Source: Gammaproteobacteria bacterium (GTDB taxonomy: Bacteria; Gemmatimonadota; Gemmatimonadetes; Longimicrobiales; Gaopeijiaceae). From it: a stretch of 64,000 nt of DNA. Both the position numbers and the translations under genes were made by a program. The notes under the pieces were generated by a model that ran no database searches, was not told where the DNA came from, and saw only the letters and a list, made by a program, of their open reading frames with translations. The stretch lies in assembly GCA_028820325.1 (NCBI GenBank), contig JAPPJO010000161.1:32021-96020 (forward strand), read 5' to 3'. This document shows positions 1 through 9,402 of this stretch, in pieces (positions within the stretch are counted from its first letter, which is position 1; each line of letters starts with the position of its first letter).

Positions 1-615
1 TGGGTCGAGGAGCTGATCGCCGGGGCGAGGCGGATGGTGCTCGACTGGACCCTGCCGTTCCTGGAGGGCTCGTTTTCCGTGGACGACTTCTGCCGGCGCA
101 TGCTCGAGATTTCGTACGCCGGAGAGATCCGTCCGGAACGCGGAGGCCGGGTGAGCGCCGTGTACGAGGCTCAGCGGGAAACGCTGCGTGGCATCTACGC
201 GCCCATCCTGGAGGCCGAGGTGGCGTCCGGGATACTCGAGCGATCGAACGGCAGGTACCGCGCCGCTCGTCCCGCGTCGTCCGTGGCCCAACTCAGGTTG
301 AACGCGTATTTCGGCATCAGCAAGGCGCGAGCCACCACCCGCTGGGTCAAGCACATGCTGACCTTCGACAGCTGGTTCCCCTACATCGTGCGCAAGGTGG
401 AGCGGCGCACCGGGATGACGCTCGAGATCACGCCCCTGGAGCGGCGCTTTCCGTTTCCACTGCTGCTTCCCAAGGCGTTGCGGGTGCTGCGGGCCGGGCG
501 GGTGCAATCGAGAGTGGACCGGAAGTCCGGGGGCGGGCGGGGGCGCCCGGCGCCCGAGACCCGAACCGGCGGGAGGGGGAGCTCGCGGGCATCCAACGGA
601 GCCGGGGCATCGTGA
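1..615 (+). CDS. Unknown protein, C-terminal part (5' end outside window)
   Basis: The frame is open from base 1, so the visible 205 codons are the end of a longer gene; the first internal ATG is at 34. I do not recognise the family. The visible part has a mixed helical region containing GISKARATTRW and a stretch FPFPLLLPKALRVL, then a low-complexity Gly/Arg/Ser-rich tail over roughly the last 35 residues. Its stop TGA overlaps the GTG start of the following CDP-alcohol phosphatidyltransferase (GTGA), so the two are translationally coupled and probably share a lipid headgroup pathway. That is inference from context only. Confidence 0.6.
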   Translation, partial: WVEELIAGARRMVLDWTLPFLEGSFSVDDFCRRMLEISYAGEIRPERGGRVSAVYEAQRETLRGIYAPILEAEVASGILERSNGRYRAARPASSVAQLRLNAYFGISKARATTRWVKHMLTFDSWFPYIVRKVERRTGMTLEITPLERRFPFPLLLPKALRVLRAGRVQSRVDRKSGGGRGRPAPETRTGGRGSSRASNGAGAS

Positions 616-1346
616 GGTCCGAGCTGACAGCTCTGGTCGTGGTCGTGGGGATTGCGCTCGCCACCATGCCGGTCTTCGCGTTGAGCGGCGCCAACCGCGC
701 GGCCGACGCGCTCGAGTCCTCGGCCCGGGGCAAGTTCGTGCTGGGATCCTTCGTGCGCCGCTGGTTCTTCTGGTTCGTGCGGCCGGTGGAGCGGGCGTCG
801 CTGCTTCTCGGGCTTTCGCCCCTCTTCTACAACCTGCTGGGGTTCGCCTTCGGCGCGGTGGCGGGGTGGTTCTTCGCTTCGGGGCGGTTCGCGATGGGAG
901 GCTGGGCGGTCCTGCTCAGCGGCGTCGCGGATGCCCTGGACGGCCGGGTTGCGCGGGCGCGAGGCCTTGCGGGGCCGCGGGGGGCGTTCCTGGACTCGAC
1001 CATCGACCGGTTCGCCGAGGTGGCCGCGTTCGTGGGGCTGGCGGTGGCTTTTCGCGCCTCGGGTGGGGCGCTCGCGGTGGTGGCCGCGGCGCTGGGCGGC
1101 TCGCTACTGGTCAGCTATACGCGCGCCCGCGGCGAGAGCCAGGGCGTGCTGTGCACGGCGGGCGTCATGCAGCGCGCCGAGCGGCTCCTGCTGATCGGCT
1201 TCGGCGCGATCCTCGACGGCACCGGCTCCGCGCTCCTGGGGCGCGACCCGGGCACGGTCCTGCTGGGCGCATTGGTAGTGACCGCGGTGGGAACAGTTGC
1301 CACCGCCGTCTTCCGCACGGTGTGGATCGCGCGAAGGCTGACGTAA
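612..1346 (+). CDS. CDP-alcohol phosphatidyltransferase
   Basis: Integral membrane enzyme of phospholipid synthesis that transfers a phosphatidyl group from a CDP-linked lipid to an alcohol. The family signature D-x2-DG-x2-AR-x8-G-x3-D-x3-D is complete: D107, D110-G111, A114-R115, G124, D128 and D132 of a 244-residue protein. Hydrophobic segments flank the motif as expected for this six-helix fold. The start is GTG at 612, inside the stop codon of the preceding gene. The alcohol substrate (glycerol phosphate, inositol phosphate or other) cannot be read from the motif. The gene ends 32 bases before the convergent BNR/VPS10 gene, with no obvious terminator between them. Confidence 0.9.
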   Translation: MRSELTALVVVVGIALATMPVFALSGANRAADALESSARGKFVLGSFVRRWFFWFVRPVERASLLLGLSPLFYNLLGFAFGAVAGWFFASGRFAMGGWAVLLSGVADALDGRVARARGLAGPRGAFLDSTIDRFAEVAAFVGLAVAFRASGGALAVVAAALGGSLLVSYTRARGESQGVLCTAGVMQRAERLLLIGFGAILDGTGSALLGRDPGTVLLGALVVTAVGTVATAVFRTVWIARRLT

Positions 1347-1378
1347 CGTCAGGGTTTGCGGGCGGAGCGCGTCTGGCC

Positions 1379-4300
1379 TTACCCCCCGCGCCGCCGCACC
1401 GGCATCGTCACCGCCTCGCCCGGGTCGGGGCGGATCCCCTGCTCGTCAAGCCGGCGGTAGAGCGCCGGCATCTCGTCCGTCACGATCTCGTTCAGGCGTT
1501 CGATGAGCGGCGGCACCTTCTCCCAGGCCTGGTCGAGTTGCCAGAGCTGGTCGGCGGTGGGTCGCGTGCTGGACGACTCGATGGCGCCCGCGCCCCGCGC
1601 TCCCGCGGCCGCCTGGTTGATGTCGCGGCCGAGTTCACGCGCCTCTTCGAGCAGGGCGCTCACTTCATCGCTCAGGTCTTCCGGCGCCTCTTGCTGCTCC
1701 CGCAGGAGCGCGCTGACCTCCATGAGCTGAGTGGTGACGCGCTGGACGGCCTGCCCGGCCTCGTAAACGGGACCCGCGAGGTCATAGGCGCTCAGCAGCG
1801 CGGCCTGTCGCGCCTCAAGGTCGGCTCGGCTCATCTCGACCCGCGGATCCAGGCGCACCGCCACCTGCTTTTCCTGTGTCACGCCGGCGGCCTCCAGCCG
1901 CACCGTGTAGGTGCCGGGGAGCACCCGCGGACCGCGCGCCTGTCCACCCCCGAAGCCTCCGCCGAACTGCTGGGGCGGACCCGATGGCGTGTAGGGAGGC
2001 TCGATTCGCAGATCCCACCGCACCTGCCGGATGCCCGCGGCACCCGGCCCGGTGAGCTCGCGCACCACCTCGCCGCCTTCGTCGAGGATGGTGATCTTCG
2101 GCTCGCCGGGGGCGCCAGAGGAGCCATCGTCCGCGCCATCGCCGTTTTCCCCCGAGGACGCGGCAACCTGCGCTGCCGCCGCAATGTCCTCACCGAGGTA
2201 GTACCGAATCAACGCCCCGGCCGCCGGGTTGGGCGACACGTACACCCCCGGCGTCCAGCCCTGTGGCGTGTAGGGGTTGTACGAGGTGGCGCGCCGCACC
2301 GGGAAGAGGTGGACGTTCGCCGCCAACACCTCGGCAGTAAGACCCTCCAGCGGCGCGATGTCCTCCATGATGTAGATGCCGCGCCCGTGCGTACCCAGCA
2401 CGAGATCGTTCTCGCGCGAGTGGATCTTGATGTCGTCGACCGGAACCGCGGGCAGCCCGTTGTCGAGGGCCACCCACTGTTCCCCGCCGTCGACCGAGAA
2501 GGACACTCCGAGCTCGTGGCCCACGAAGAGCAGGCCGGCCGTGCGATGGTGTTCGGCAATGACATTGACGGAGGTCGCCGGCAGCCCGTCGACGATGCGC
2601 CGCCAGCTCTCCCCGTAATCGGTGCTCACGTAGACGTGGGCCGCGAAGTCGTTGTTGCGGTGGCCGTCGAAGGTGGCGTAGACGGTGCCCTGATCGTGCG
2701 CCGACGCCACCACCCGGCTCACGTAGGTGCGCTCGGGCAGCCCGGGGATGTTGCCGGTCACGTCCGCCCAGGAGCCGCCTCCGTCGCGCGTTGCGTGCAC
2801 CCTGCCGTCGTCGCTGCCCACGTAGAGCAACTCGGCGTCGAACGGCGACTCCGAGATCGTCTCCAGATTGCCGTAGGAGGCCTGTCCATCGTTGGCCGAC
2901 ATCTGCGGCTCCGAGCCGAGGACGCCCATGATCTCCAGTTCCGTGCGGTCCATGGCGTGGGTGAGGTCGGGGCTGATCTCCTCCCAGGTCATCCCCAGAT
3001 CGCGCGAGCGGAAGAGCACGTTGCTCCCCACGTAGACGGTGTTCTCGTCGTGCTGGGAGAGGAGCACCGGGGTGTCCCAGTTCCAGCGCAGCTCCCGGTC
3101 CTCGTCATCTCCCGATGGCCGACCCACCGGCCGCATGCGGGTGCGCTCCATGGTCACCAGGTCGACGCGCATGAGGTTGCCGCCCTGCGACTCGGAGAAC
3201 ATCACGCGCGGGTTGGTCGGGTGCATGACCGTATAGAAGCCGTCGCCGCCCCCGACGTTGTACCAGTCGCGGGTGCGAATGCCCTGGTTGGACCAGGTGT
3301 CGCTCGGACCGCACCAGGAGCCGTTGTCCTGGAGTCCGCCGCACACATGGTAGGGATCGCGCATGTCCACGCCGATCTCGTAGAACTGGGCCAGGGACAG
3401 ATTGGTCAGCTGGCGCCAGGTGTCGGAACGGTCCCAGCTGATCGACACGCCGCCGTCGCCGCCCAGAATGATGTGGTCGGAGTTCGCAGGATTGATCCAC
3501 ATGGCGTGGTGGTCGGGGTGGACTTCGGACGCGGCGTCGGGGGTGAAGTTGTTGCCCCCGTCGAGCGACTTGAAGAGGCTCGACCCGGCGGTGTAGATGC
3601 GCTCCGGGTCGGTGGGATCCACCCAGATCTGGCTGTAATACATGGGACGGTTGTTGGTCGTGCTGATCTGTTCCCACGTCTCGCCCCGGTCGGTGGAGCG
3701 GTACACGCCGTTCTGCGACGAGCCGCCTCCACCCCCGCCGAATCCCTGCCCGGGCGTGCGCTTGTCGGCTTCCACGATGGCGAACACCAGGTTGCCGTCA
3801 CCCCGGAAGATGTCCAGCCCGATGCGTCCCATGTCGCCATCAGGCAGCCCCTCTGTGAGCTCCACCCAGGTAGCCCCGCCGTCGGTGGTGCGATGGATGC
3901 CGCTCCCGGGTCCGCCCCCGTTGAAGCCCCACCCGGTGCGCCGGCGCTGATACATCGCGGCGAACAGGGTCTCGGGGTCGGTCGGGTCCATCGCCAGGTC
4001 GATGGCGCCCGTGTCCTCGTCCACGAAGAGCACCAGCTCCCAACTCTCCCCGCCATCGGTGGTCTTGTAGATGCCCCGCTCCGGGTTGGCGCCCCACAGC
4101 CGCCCGACCGCCGCCACGTACACGATGTTCGGGTCGCGCGGGTGGACGCGGATGCGGGAGATGTGGTGGGTCTCCTCGAGCCCCATGTGCCGCCAGGAAC
4201 GCCCGGCATCGGTGGACCTGTAGACGCCGTTCCCCCACGGCGAGCTCTGGCGGTTCTGTGGCTCGCCGCTCCCCACCCACACCACGTTGGGGTTGGAGGG

Positions 4301-4624
4301 CGCGACCGTCACGTCGCCGACCGACTGGGTCGGCTGGTCTTCGAACACCGACTCGAAGGTGGTGCCGTGGTTGACCGTCTTCCACACCCCGCCGGTCGCG
4401 GTGCCCACGTAGAAGGTGGCGGGGTCGGACTCCACCACGGCCAGGTCCGAGACCCGCCCGCCCATGATGGTCGGACCGATGTTTCGCCACTCAAGGCTGG
4501 CGACCGCGGCCTCGATCCTCGCCGCATCCGTCTGCGCCGCGGCATCCGCGGGCCAGACCGGGACCAGCAAGGCAGCCACAGCCGCCCAGGTGAACACCGC
4601 ACGCCGCCAGTCAATCGAGTTCAT
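1379..4624 (-). CDS. Exported BNR/VPS10-type beta-propeller protein (glycosyl-hydrolase-like)
   Basis: A 1081-residue exported protein of the sortilin/VPS10 and BNR-repeat type that is abundant in Gemmatimonadota and often annotated as glycosyl hydrolase; enzymatic activity is not established. A signal peptide (RRAVFTWAAVAALLVPVW, then AAAQ) precedes many Asp-box-like repeats such as STDAGRSW, TTDGGESW, STDRGETW and STDYGESW, which form beta-propeller blades. A C-terminal region after about residue 800 contains a beta-sandwich-like part and a helical tail. The frame stays open far upstream of 4624, but the ATG at 4624 is preceded by GGAGGAG at good spacing and begins the signal peptide, so it is chosen as the start. 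It is divergent from the serine hydrolase gene at 4904. Confidence 0.85.
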   Translation of the reverse strand: MNSIDWRRAVFTWAAVAALLVPVWPADAAAQTDAARIEAAVASLEWRNIGPTIMGGRVSDLAVVESDPATFYVGTATGGVWKTVNHGTTFESVFEDQPTQSVGDVTVAPSNPNVVWVGSGEPQNRQSSPWGNGVYRSTDAGRSWRHMGLEETHHISRIRVHPRDPNIVYVAAVGRLWGANPERGIYKTTDGGESWELVLFVDEDTGAIDLAMDPTDPETLFAAMYQRRRTGWGFNGGGPGSGIHRTTDGGATWVELTEGLPDGDMGRIGLDIFRGDGNLVFAIVEADKRTPGQGFGGGGGGSSQNGVYRSTDRGETWEQISTTNNRPMYYSQIWVDPTDPERIYTAGSSLFKSLDGGNNFTPDAASEVHPDHHAMWINPANSDHIILGGDGGVSISWDRSDTWRQLTNLSLAQFYEIGVDMRDPYHVCGGLQDNGSWCGPSDTWSNQGIRTRDWYNVGGGDGFYTVMHPTNPRVMFSESQGGNLMRVDLVTMERTRMRPVGRPSGDDEDRELRWNWDTPVLLSQHDENTVYVGSNVLFRSRDLGMTWEEISPDLTHAMDRTELEIMGVLGSEPQMSANDGQASYGNLETISESPFDAELLYVGSDDGRVHATRDGGGSWADVTGNIPGLPERTYVSRVVASAHDQGTVYATFDGHRNNDFAAHVYVSTDYGESWRRIVDGLPATSVNVIAEHHRTAGLLFVGHELGVSFSVDGGEQWVALDNGLPAVPVDDIKIHSRENDLVLGTHGRGIYIMEDIAPLEGLTAEVLAANVHLFPVRRATSYNPYTPQGWTPGVYVSPNPAAGALIRYYLGEDIAAAAQVAASSGENGDGADDGSSGAPGEPKITILDEGGEVVRELTGPGAAGIRQVRWDLRIEPPYTPSGPPQQFGGGFGGGQARGPRVLPGTYTVRLEAAGVTQEKQVAVRLDPRVEMSRADLEARQAALLSAYDLAGPVYEAGQAVQRVTTQLMEVSALLREQQEAPEDLSDEVSALLEEARELGRDINQAAAGARGAGAIESSSTRPTADQLWQLDQAWEKVPPLIERLNEIVTDEMPALYRRLDEQGIRPDPGEAVTMPVRRRGG

Positions 4625-4903
4625 TGTCGTCTTCTCCTCCGGAACAGATCTCGCTCGAACTGACATTCTACGCCCCGTCCGGCCGCAACGGGAGCCTGTC
4701 CGGCGCGCGTGAATCGGCCCGGACGCCGCGGACGTCGAGGTCGGGCCTCCGGAGCCCGTGTCCGCACGGGAATCCACCGTTGTCCGCGTAGGACGGCACG
4801 CACTACACTGTATCCTGCCAGGGACGCGGACATGCCATCGCGCCTCTCCGAACGCTCCCAGGCCTTGAAGCCCGCTCCGCAGTATCTCGAGGAGGATGCC
4901 CCG
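4625..4903. promoter_or_regulatory. Divergent intergenic region between BNR and serine hydrolase genes
   Basis: This 279-base spacer separates two divergently read genes and must hold both promoters. Strong Shine-Dalgarno sequences sit at each end: GGAGGAG (minus strand, just right of 4624) and GAGGAGG at 4889-4895 before the ATG at 4904. I could not assign -35/-10 boxes with any confidence in this GC-rich sequence. Confidence 0.4.
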
Positions 4904-6382
4904 ATGAGACACCACCGAATCCGCCAACACGCCGGCGTGGCCACCCTGGCGCTTCTGCTTTCGGCGCCTCCAGCCGAAGCCCAGCAGTCGCTCGCCGACG
5001 ACGCCGAGGTCGCGTCGGCCCTCCATCTCCTGGACATCTGGATGGACGCCGCGCAGGCCTACGGGGGCATCCCCGGAGCTTCGCTCTCCGTGGTCCACGA
5101 CCAGGAGCTGGTGTGGGCGAAGGGATACGGATTCGCGCACATCGAAAGCGGGGAACCGGCGACTCCATCGACCATGTATTCGATCTGCTCCATCTCCAAG
5201 CTCTTCACGGCCGTCGGCGTGATGCAGCTGCGCGACCAGGGCAAGCTGGCGCTGAACGATCCCGTGGCGAACCACCTTGACTGGTTCAACATCCAGGACA
5301 AGTACCCGAAGGCGGGCCCGGTCGACATCGAGGGCCTGCTCACGCACAGCTCAGGCCTGCCGCGCGAGGCCGGGGTGCCCTACTGGACCGGCCCCGACTA
5401 CCCCTTCCCGACCCACGAGAAGATCGTCGAGACGCTGCCCACGCAGACGATGCTCTACCCTCCTCGGACGTACTTCCAGTACTCGAATCTGGCCCTGACC
5501 CTGGCGGGCGAGATCGTGGCGGAGGCGTCGGGACAGAGCTACGACGACTACGTGCGCGCGCACATCCTGGATCCGCTGGGGATGACGAGCACCTTCACCG
5601 ACCTGGAAGACCGCTTCCGCGGCAACCGCCTGGCGACCGGCTACACGGCGCGCGGCCGCGACGGCAAGCGCCATGTGATTCCCGACTACTGGGTGCGCGG
5701 CATCAGCGCCGCGGCGGGCTTCATTTCGACGGTGGAGGATCTCGGCCGCTTCGCTTCGTGGCAGTTCCGGGTGCTCGAGGGGGGTGATGCCCTGCTCGAC
5801 CGCAACACGCTGCGCGAGATGCACCGCGTGCACTGGTCCGAGCCCGACGGCAACACCACCTACGGGCTGGGCTTCTCGGTGTGGAAGTCCGACGACGACA
5901 CCTTCGTGGGCCATGGCGGATCGTGCCCCGGATACCGCAGCCACCTGCTGCTGCGGCCGCAGGACAAGGTGGCCACGGCCTTCATGACCAACGGTCAGGG
6001 CGTGAACTCCCGCCAGTTCGCGCAGACCGCGTTCGACATCGTCGCGCCCGCCCTCCAACGCGCGGAAAAGCGGTCGGCCGAGGATGGCCCGGCTGTCGAC
6101 GCGGTGCAGGAAGATCTGCAGCGCTTCACCGGCACCTATCAGCGGCCCCTCGGCGGCGAGAGCGCGGTCCTGATGTGGGACGGCTCCGTGCAGGTGCTGT
6201 CGCTCCCCACCAACAACCCGCTCAGCTCCCTCACCCGGCTTCGTCACGTCGAGGACGGCACCTTCCGGCGCGTGCGCGACAACGGCGACCTGGGCGAGGA
6301 GTTCATCTTCGAGGAGATGCCCGACGGAAGCATGCGCATGTGGCGCAACGACAACTACAGCGTGCGCCCCGCGGGGATGTGA
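4904..6382 (+). CDS. Exported serine hydrolase, beta-lactamase/PBP4-like (class C fold)
   Basis: Secreted or periplasmic serine hydrolase of the beta-lactamase-related family (penicillin-binding-protein and esterase relatives). A signal peptide ending near SAPPAEAQQ is followed by the three active-site motifs in order: SxxK at S96-K99 (SISK), YxN at Y192-N194 (YSN), and HGG at 336-338 in place of KTG. The last 110 residues form a separate lipocalin-like or DUF3471-like C-terminal domain. The start at 4904 has GAGGAGG upstream; the frame is open further left but that part is not protein-like. The M28 peptidase follows after two bases if its GTG start is used. The true substrate is unknown. Confidence 0.88.
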   Translation: MRHHRIRQHAGVATLALLLSAPPAEAQQSLADDAEVASALHLLDIWMDAAQAYGGIPGASLSVVHDQELVWAKGYGFAHIESGEPATPSTMYSICSISKLFTAVGVMQLRDQGKLALNDPVANHLDWFNIQDKYPKAGPVDIEGLLTHSSGLPREAGVPYWTGPDYPFPTHEKIVETLPTQTMLYPPRTYFQYSNLALTLAGEIVAEASGQSYDDYVRAHILDPLGMTSTFTDLEDRFRGNRLATGYTARGRDGKRHVIPDYWVRGISAAAGFISTVEDLGRFASWQFRVLEGGDALLDRNTLREMHRVHWSEPDGNTTYGLGFSVWKSDDDTFVGHGGSCPGYRSHLLLRPQDKVATAFMTNGQGVNSRQFAQTAFDIVAPALQRAEKRSAEDGPAVDAVQEDLQRFTGTYQRPLGGESAVLMWDGSVQVLSLPTNNPLSSLTRLRHVEDGTFRRVRDNGDLGEEFIFEEMPDGSMRMWRNDNYSVRPAGM

Positions 6383-6399
6383 GCGTGAGCCTGCGTACG

Positions 6400-8034
6400 A
6401 TGGGTCAGGCCGGTCGCAAGCCGACTTCGGCGAAAATCGGCCCGGCGCTGACTCGGATCCCGAAGTCTGCGTTGCTGCTGGCGCTGCTGGCCATCCCGGC
6501 GCCCGCGGCAACCCAGAATGCCCCACCCGCCGACCCCGCCGCCGCCTTCCCGGTCGACCGGGCGACGATCGCGCGCATCCGCGAGGAAGGCCTCAAGCGC
6601 TCGCAACTGCCGGGCACCCTCTCCTACATGACCGACGTGCTCGGCGGCCGCCTGACCAACTCGGACGCCATGGACCGGGCGCAGCGCTGGGTAGTCGGCG
6701 AGATGGAGCGCATCGGCCTCGTCAACGTCGCCCGCGAGCCCTTCATGCCCTACGGGGTCAGCTGGGACAACGAGTACGTGTCGGTCCACATGACCGCGCC
6801 CGCCTACCAGCCCCTGGTGGCCTACCCCATCGCCCACACGCCGGGCACGGACGGCAGGCTCGAGCTGGACGTCGTCATCGCCGACGTGCGCACCTGGACC
6901 GGCCTGGCCCCGCTTCGGGGGACGCTGCGCGGACGCGCCGTGCTCTCCACCCCGCCCCCCGCCATCGACCTGACCCGCTTCGCGACCGGCACCCCGCGCC
7001 GCACCGACGAGGAGATGCGCGCGCTCGCCGAGGCCGTGATCCCGCCTGCACCGGCCCCGGACGACTACTTCTCCGGCCTCTACCCCGATGCCCCGGCCAA
7101 CCTCGACATCCTGACCGCGGCCGAGCGGCTCGCCTTCTACGTGGAGGAGGGGGTCGCGCTGGTGCTCGAGTCCAACAGCGGCTGGCCCGGGGCGGTGCGC
7201 GGCTTCGCCCGCCCCGGCGCCCGCGTGGACCGCTGGTCGCTCGAAGAAACCCTGTCCTCCGTGCCGGTCGTGGCGGTCACCCCGGAGCACTACAACCGCA
7301 TGTACCGCATCCTGCGGCGCGGCATCCCGGTGACCATGGAGGCGGAGGTGCGCAACCGCCACGGGGACGAGGTCACGGAGGCAAGCAACGTGGTGGGCGA
7401 GATCCCCGGCACCGACCTCGCGCACGAGGTGGTCATGCTGGGAGCCCACTTCGACACCTGGCACGCGAGTCCCAACGCGAGCGACAACACCTCCGGGGTG
7501 GCGGTGATGCTCGAGGCCGCGCGCATCCTGAACGCCATCGGCGCGCGGCCGCGACGCACCATCCGGGTGGCGCTCTGGTCCGGCGAGGAGCAGGGGCTGT
7601 TCGGCTCCAGCGAGTACGTGCGCCAGCATTTCGGGAGTCCGGCGTCCGGCACCACCCGCGAGTACGAGAACTTCTCGGTCTACTTCAACCAGGACTACGG
7701 CCCGGGCCAGTACCGGGGGGTCTGGCTGCAGGAGAACGAGCACGTGCGCCCCATCTTCGAAGCCTGGATGGAGCCGCTGCGCGACATGGGCATGACGACT
7801 CTCTCGACCCAGGGCGTAGGCAGCACCGACCACGTCCCCTTCGACCGCGCCGGCCTGCCCGCATTCCAGTTCCTGCAGGCGCGCGTGGGCGGCACGGGAG
7901 GCCACACCAACCTCGACTTCTACGACACCCTCCCCATCGACGACCTGATGAAGAACGCCGTCATCATGGCTTCCTTCGTCTATCACGCCGCGATCGCGGA
8001 CGCCCGCATTCCGCGAAAGGGGGTGGGGCGGTGA
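6400..8034 (+). CDS. Exported M28-family zinc aminopeptidase
   Basis: Predicted periplasmic dinuclear zinc aminopeptidase or glutaminyl-cyclase-like hydrolase of family M28, 544 residues. A signal segment (SALLLALLAIPAPAATQ) leads the protein. The metal ligand set is present: H350-x-D352 (GAHFDTW), D362 (ASDNTSG), the general base pair E396-E397 (SGEEQG), D432, and H478 (STDHVPF). A protease-associated-type insert is likely between about residues 120 and 320. ATG at 6400 is chosen; GTG at 6385 in the same frame would start immediately after the serine hydrolase stop and suggests an operon with it. Convergent with the DUF4143 gene, 13 bases apart. Confidence 0.9.
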   Translation: MGQAGRKPTSAKIGPALTRIPKSALLLALLAIPAPAATQNAPPADPAAAFPVDRATIARIREEGLKRSQLPGTLSYMTDVLGGRLTNSDAMDRAQRWVVGEMERIGLVNVAREPFMPYGVSWDNEYVSVHMTAPAYQPLVAYPIAHTPGTDGRLELDVVIADVRTWTGLAPLRGTLRGRAVLSTPPPAIDLTRFATGTPRRTDEEMRALAEAVIPPAPAPDDYFSGLYPDAPANLDILTAAERLAFYVEEGVALVLESNSGWPGAVRGFARPGARVDRWSLEETLSSVPVVAVTPEHYNRMYRILRRGIPVTMEAEVRNRHGDEVTEASNVVGEIPGTDLAHEVVMLGAHFDTWHASPNASDNTSGVAVMLEAARILNAIGARPRRTIRVALWSGEEQGLFGSSEYVRQHFGSPASGTTREYENFSVYFNQDYGPGQYRGVWLQENEHVRPIFEAWMEPLRDMGMTTLSTQGVGSTDHVPFDRAGLPAFQFLQARVGGTGGHTNLDFYDTLPIDDLMKNAVIMASFVYHAAIADARIPRKGVGR

Positions 8035-8047
8035 GGAGGTTCGGACG

Positions 8048-9214
8048 TTAGCCGAGTTCGCCGGGTAGCAGCCCCAGGAAACCTGCCAGCGGCAGGACCT
8101 CGACTCCGGCGATCGTCTGGGGACGATCTCCCAGAAAGACGACGATCCGGCGTTTGACGCGCGAACTCCGCGCTGCCAGCGAAGCAAGCCCGCGGAGCAT
8201 TCGGCGGGTCACGTCCCGGCCCGCCTTCACCTCGATGCCCCACAGCTCGCGTCCCACCTCCAGGACGAAATCCACCTCGGCGCCGCCCCGCGTCCGGTAG
8301 TGGAAGAGCGCCGCCTCGGGCCAGAGCGTGCCGAGTCGCCGATGCAGTTCGGAAGCGACGAGATGTTCCAGAAGGAATCCGCGCTCGTCGGGCAGGGGCT
8401 CGTCCAGAGGGCGCCTGAGCAGTGCATTGCGGACACCGATGTCGAACAGGAACAACTTTCCGTGGCGGACCAGGCTGGACCGGTCCGATCCGCTCCATGC
8501 CGGAACCCGGAAGGCGACCAGCGTATCTTCGAGAACCTCGACGTAGCGACGGGCGGTCTCGTAGCCCAGGCCAGCATCCTTGCAAAGCGCGTGCACGTTG
8601 AGAATCCGGCCCGACGAGGCCGCAACCAGGTCCAGGAGCCGCGAGAAGCCGCCGAGATTTCGAACCAGGGCTTCGGCCTGGATCTCCTCCCGCAGATAGA
8701 CGTCCGCATAGCTCCTGAGGTCCGCGCTCCGGATGCGCTCGTCCGGTTCCGCGTAGATTCCGGGGAGCGTGCCGTGGGCCAGGGCGCGATTCACATCGAA
8801 GCCGGCCCCCAGTTCGCAAGCGAGCAAGGGGTGCATGTGGTGAACGTGAATCCGCCCGGGGAGAAGATTGGCCTGGCCACGACGAAGCTTGCGCGCGCTG
8901 GATCCCGAGAGCAGGAACCGGAAGCGATCGGGCTGCTCGTCGACGAACACCTGGACGACATCGAGCAACGCCGGCACCCGCTGGACTTCGTCGATAAACA
9001 CAGTCCTGTTTCCGGGCGAACAAGCGTGGAGTTCCCGCTCCAGCCGCTCCGGATGGCTCACGTAGTCGCGGAACGCCCGCGGGCTGGCCAGATTCACCGA
9101 GATGTCGGGCCCAAGCGAAGACAGGAGCGTCGACTTCCCTACCTGCCGAGGTCCGAGGATCAGGGCACTCTTCCGGGTGGAACGAAGTATGGCAGCCAGC
9201 AATCTAGGGTACAT
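8048..9214 (-). CDS. AAA ATPase with C-terminal DUF4143 domain
   Basis: Protein of 388 residues from the AAA_14/DUF4143 family. It has Walker A GPRQVGKST at residues 21-29, Walker B VFIDEVQ, an arginine-rich sensor segment (LLSGSSARKL) and a C-terminal nuclease-like fold with AEVDFVLEVG followed by GIEVKAG, the usual D...ExK spacing of this family. The biological role of these proteins is not established; they are frequent in mobile and defence neighbourhoods. It stands alone on the minus strand, and a palindrome lies directly upstream of its start (9218-9240). A second member of the family lies in the defence island at 56122-57375. Confidence 0.88.
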   Translation of the reverse strand: MYPRLLAAILRSTRKSALILGPRQVGKSTLLSSLGPDISVNLASPRAFRDYVSHPERLERELHACSPGNRTVFIDEVQRVPALLDVVQVFVDEQPDRFRFLLSGSSARKLRRGQANLLPGRIHVHHMHPLLACELGAGFDVNRALAHGTLPGIYAEPDERIRSADLRSYADVYLREEIQAEALVRNLGGFSRLLDLVAASSGRILNVHALCKDAGLGYETARRYVEVLEDTLVAFRVPAWSGSDRSSLVRHGKLFLFDIGVRNALLRRPLDEPLPDERGFLLEHLVASELHRRLGTLWPEAALFHYRTRGGAEVDFVLEVGRELWGIEVKAGRDVTRRMLRGLASLAARSSRVKRRIVVFLGDRPQTIAGVEVLPLAGFLGLLPGELG

Positions 9215-9217
9215 GTG

Positions 9218-9240
9218 GGTAAAATAGACTGATTTTTACC
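9218..9240. promoter_or_regulatory. Inverted repeat upstream of the DUF4143 ATPase gene
   Basis: GGTAAAA at 9218-9224 and TTTTACC at 9234-9240 form a perfect 7-base inverted repeat around a 9-base spacer. It starts 3 bases upstream of the ATPase start codon on the minus strand, in an AT-rich patch that contrasts with its surroundings. It could be an operator or a hairpin at the 5' end of the mRNA. Confidence 0.35.
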
Positions 9241-9402
9241 TCCAAACAACCGAAACAGGGAGGCTTCAAAGCGGGGTGCGAGCCAGTTCAAAACTCGATC
9301 TTGAAACGATCCGGGCGGACCGGACGACTGGTTGATACCACACAGGCCCGACGCCGCCGACCGCTGAAGCGAACCACCCTCAAACCTAGTATGTTGGAGG
9401 CC

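Noticed and set aside
866..4663. A plus-strand open frame of more than 1200 codons across the BNR/VPS10 gene
   Set aside because: It is antisense to a gene with clear Asp-box repeats and a signal peptide, is rich in His/Arg/Gly/Ala without any domain, and results from high GC at third positions.
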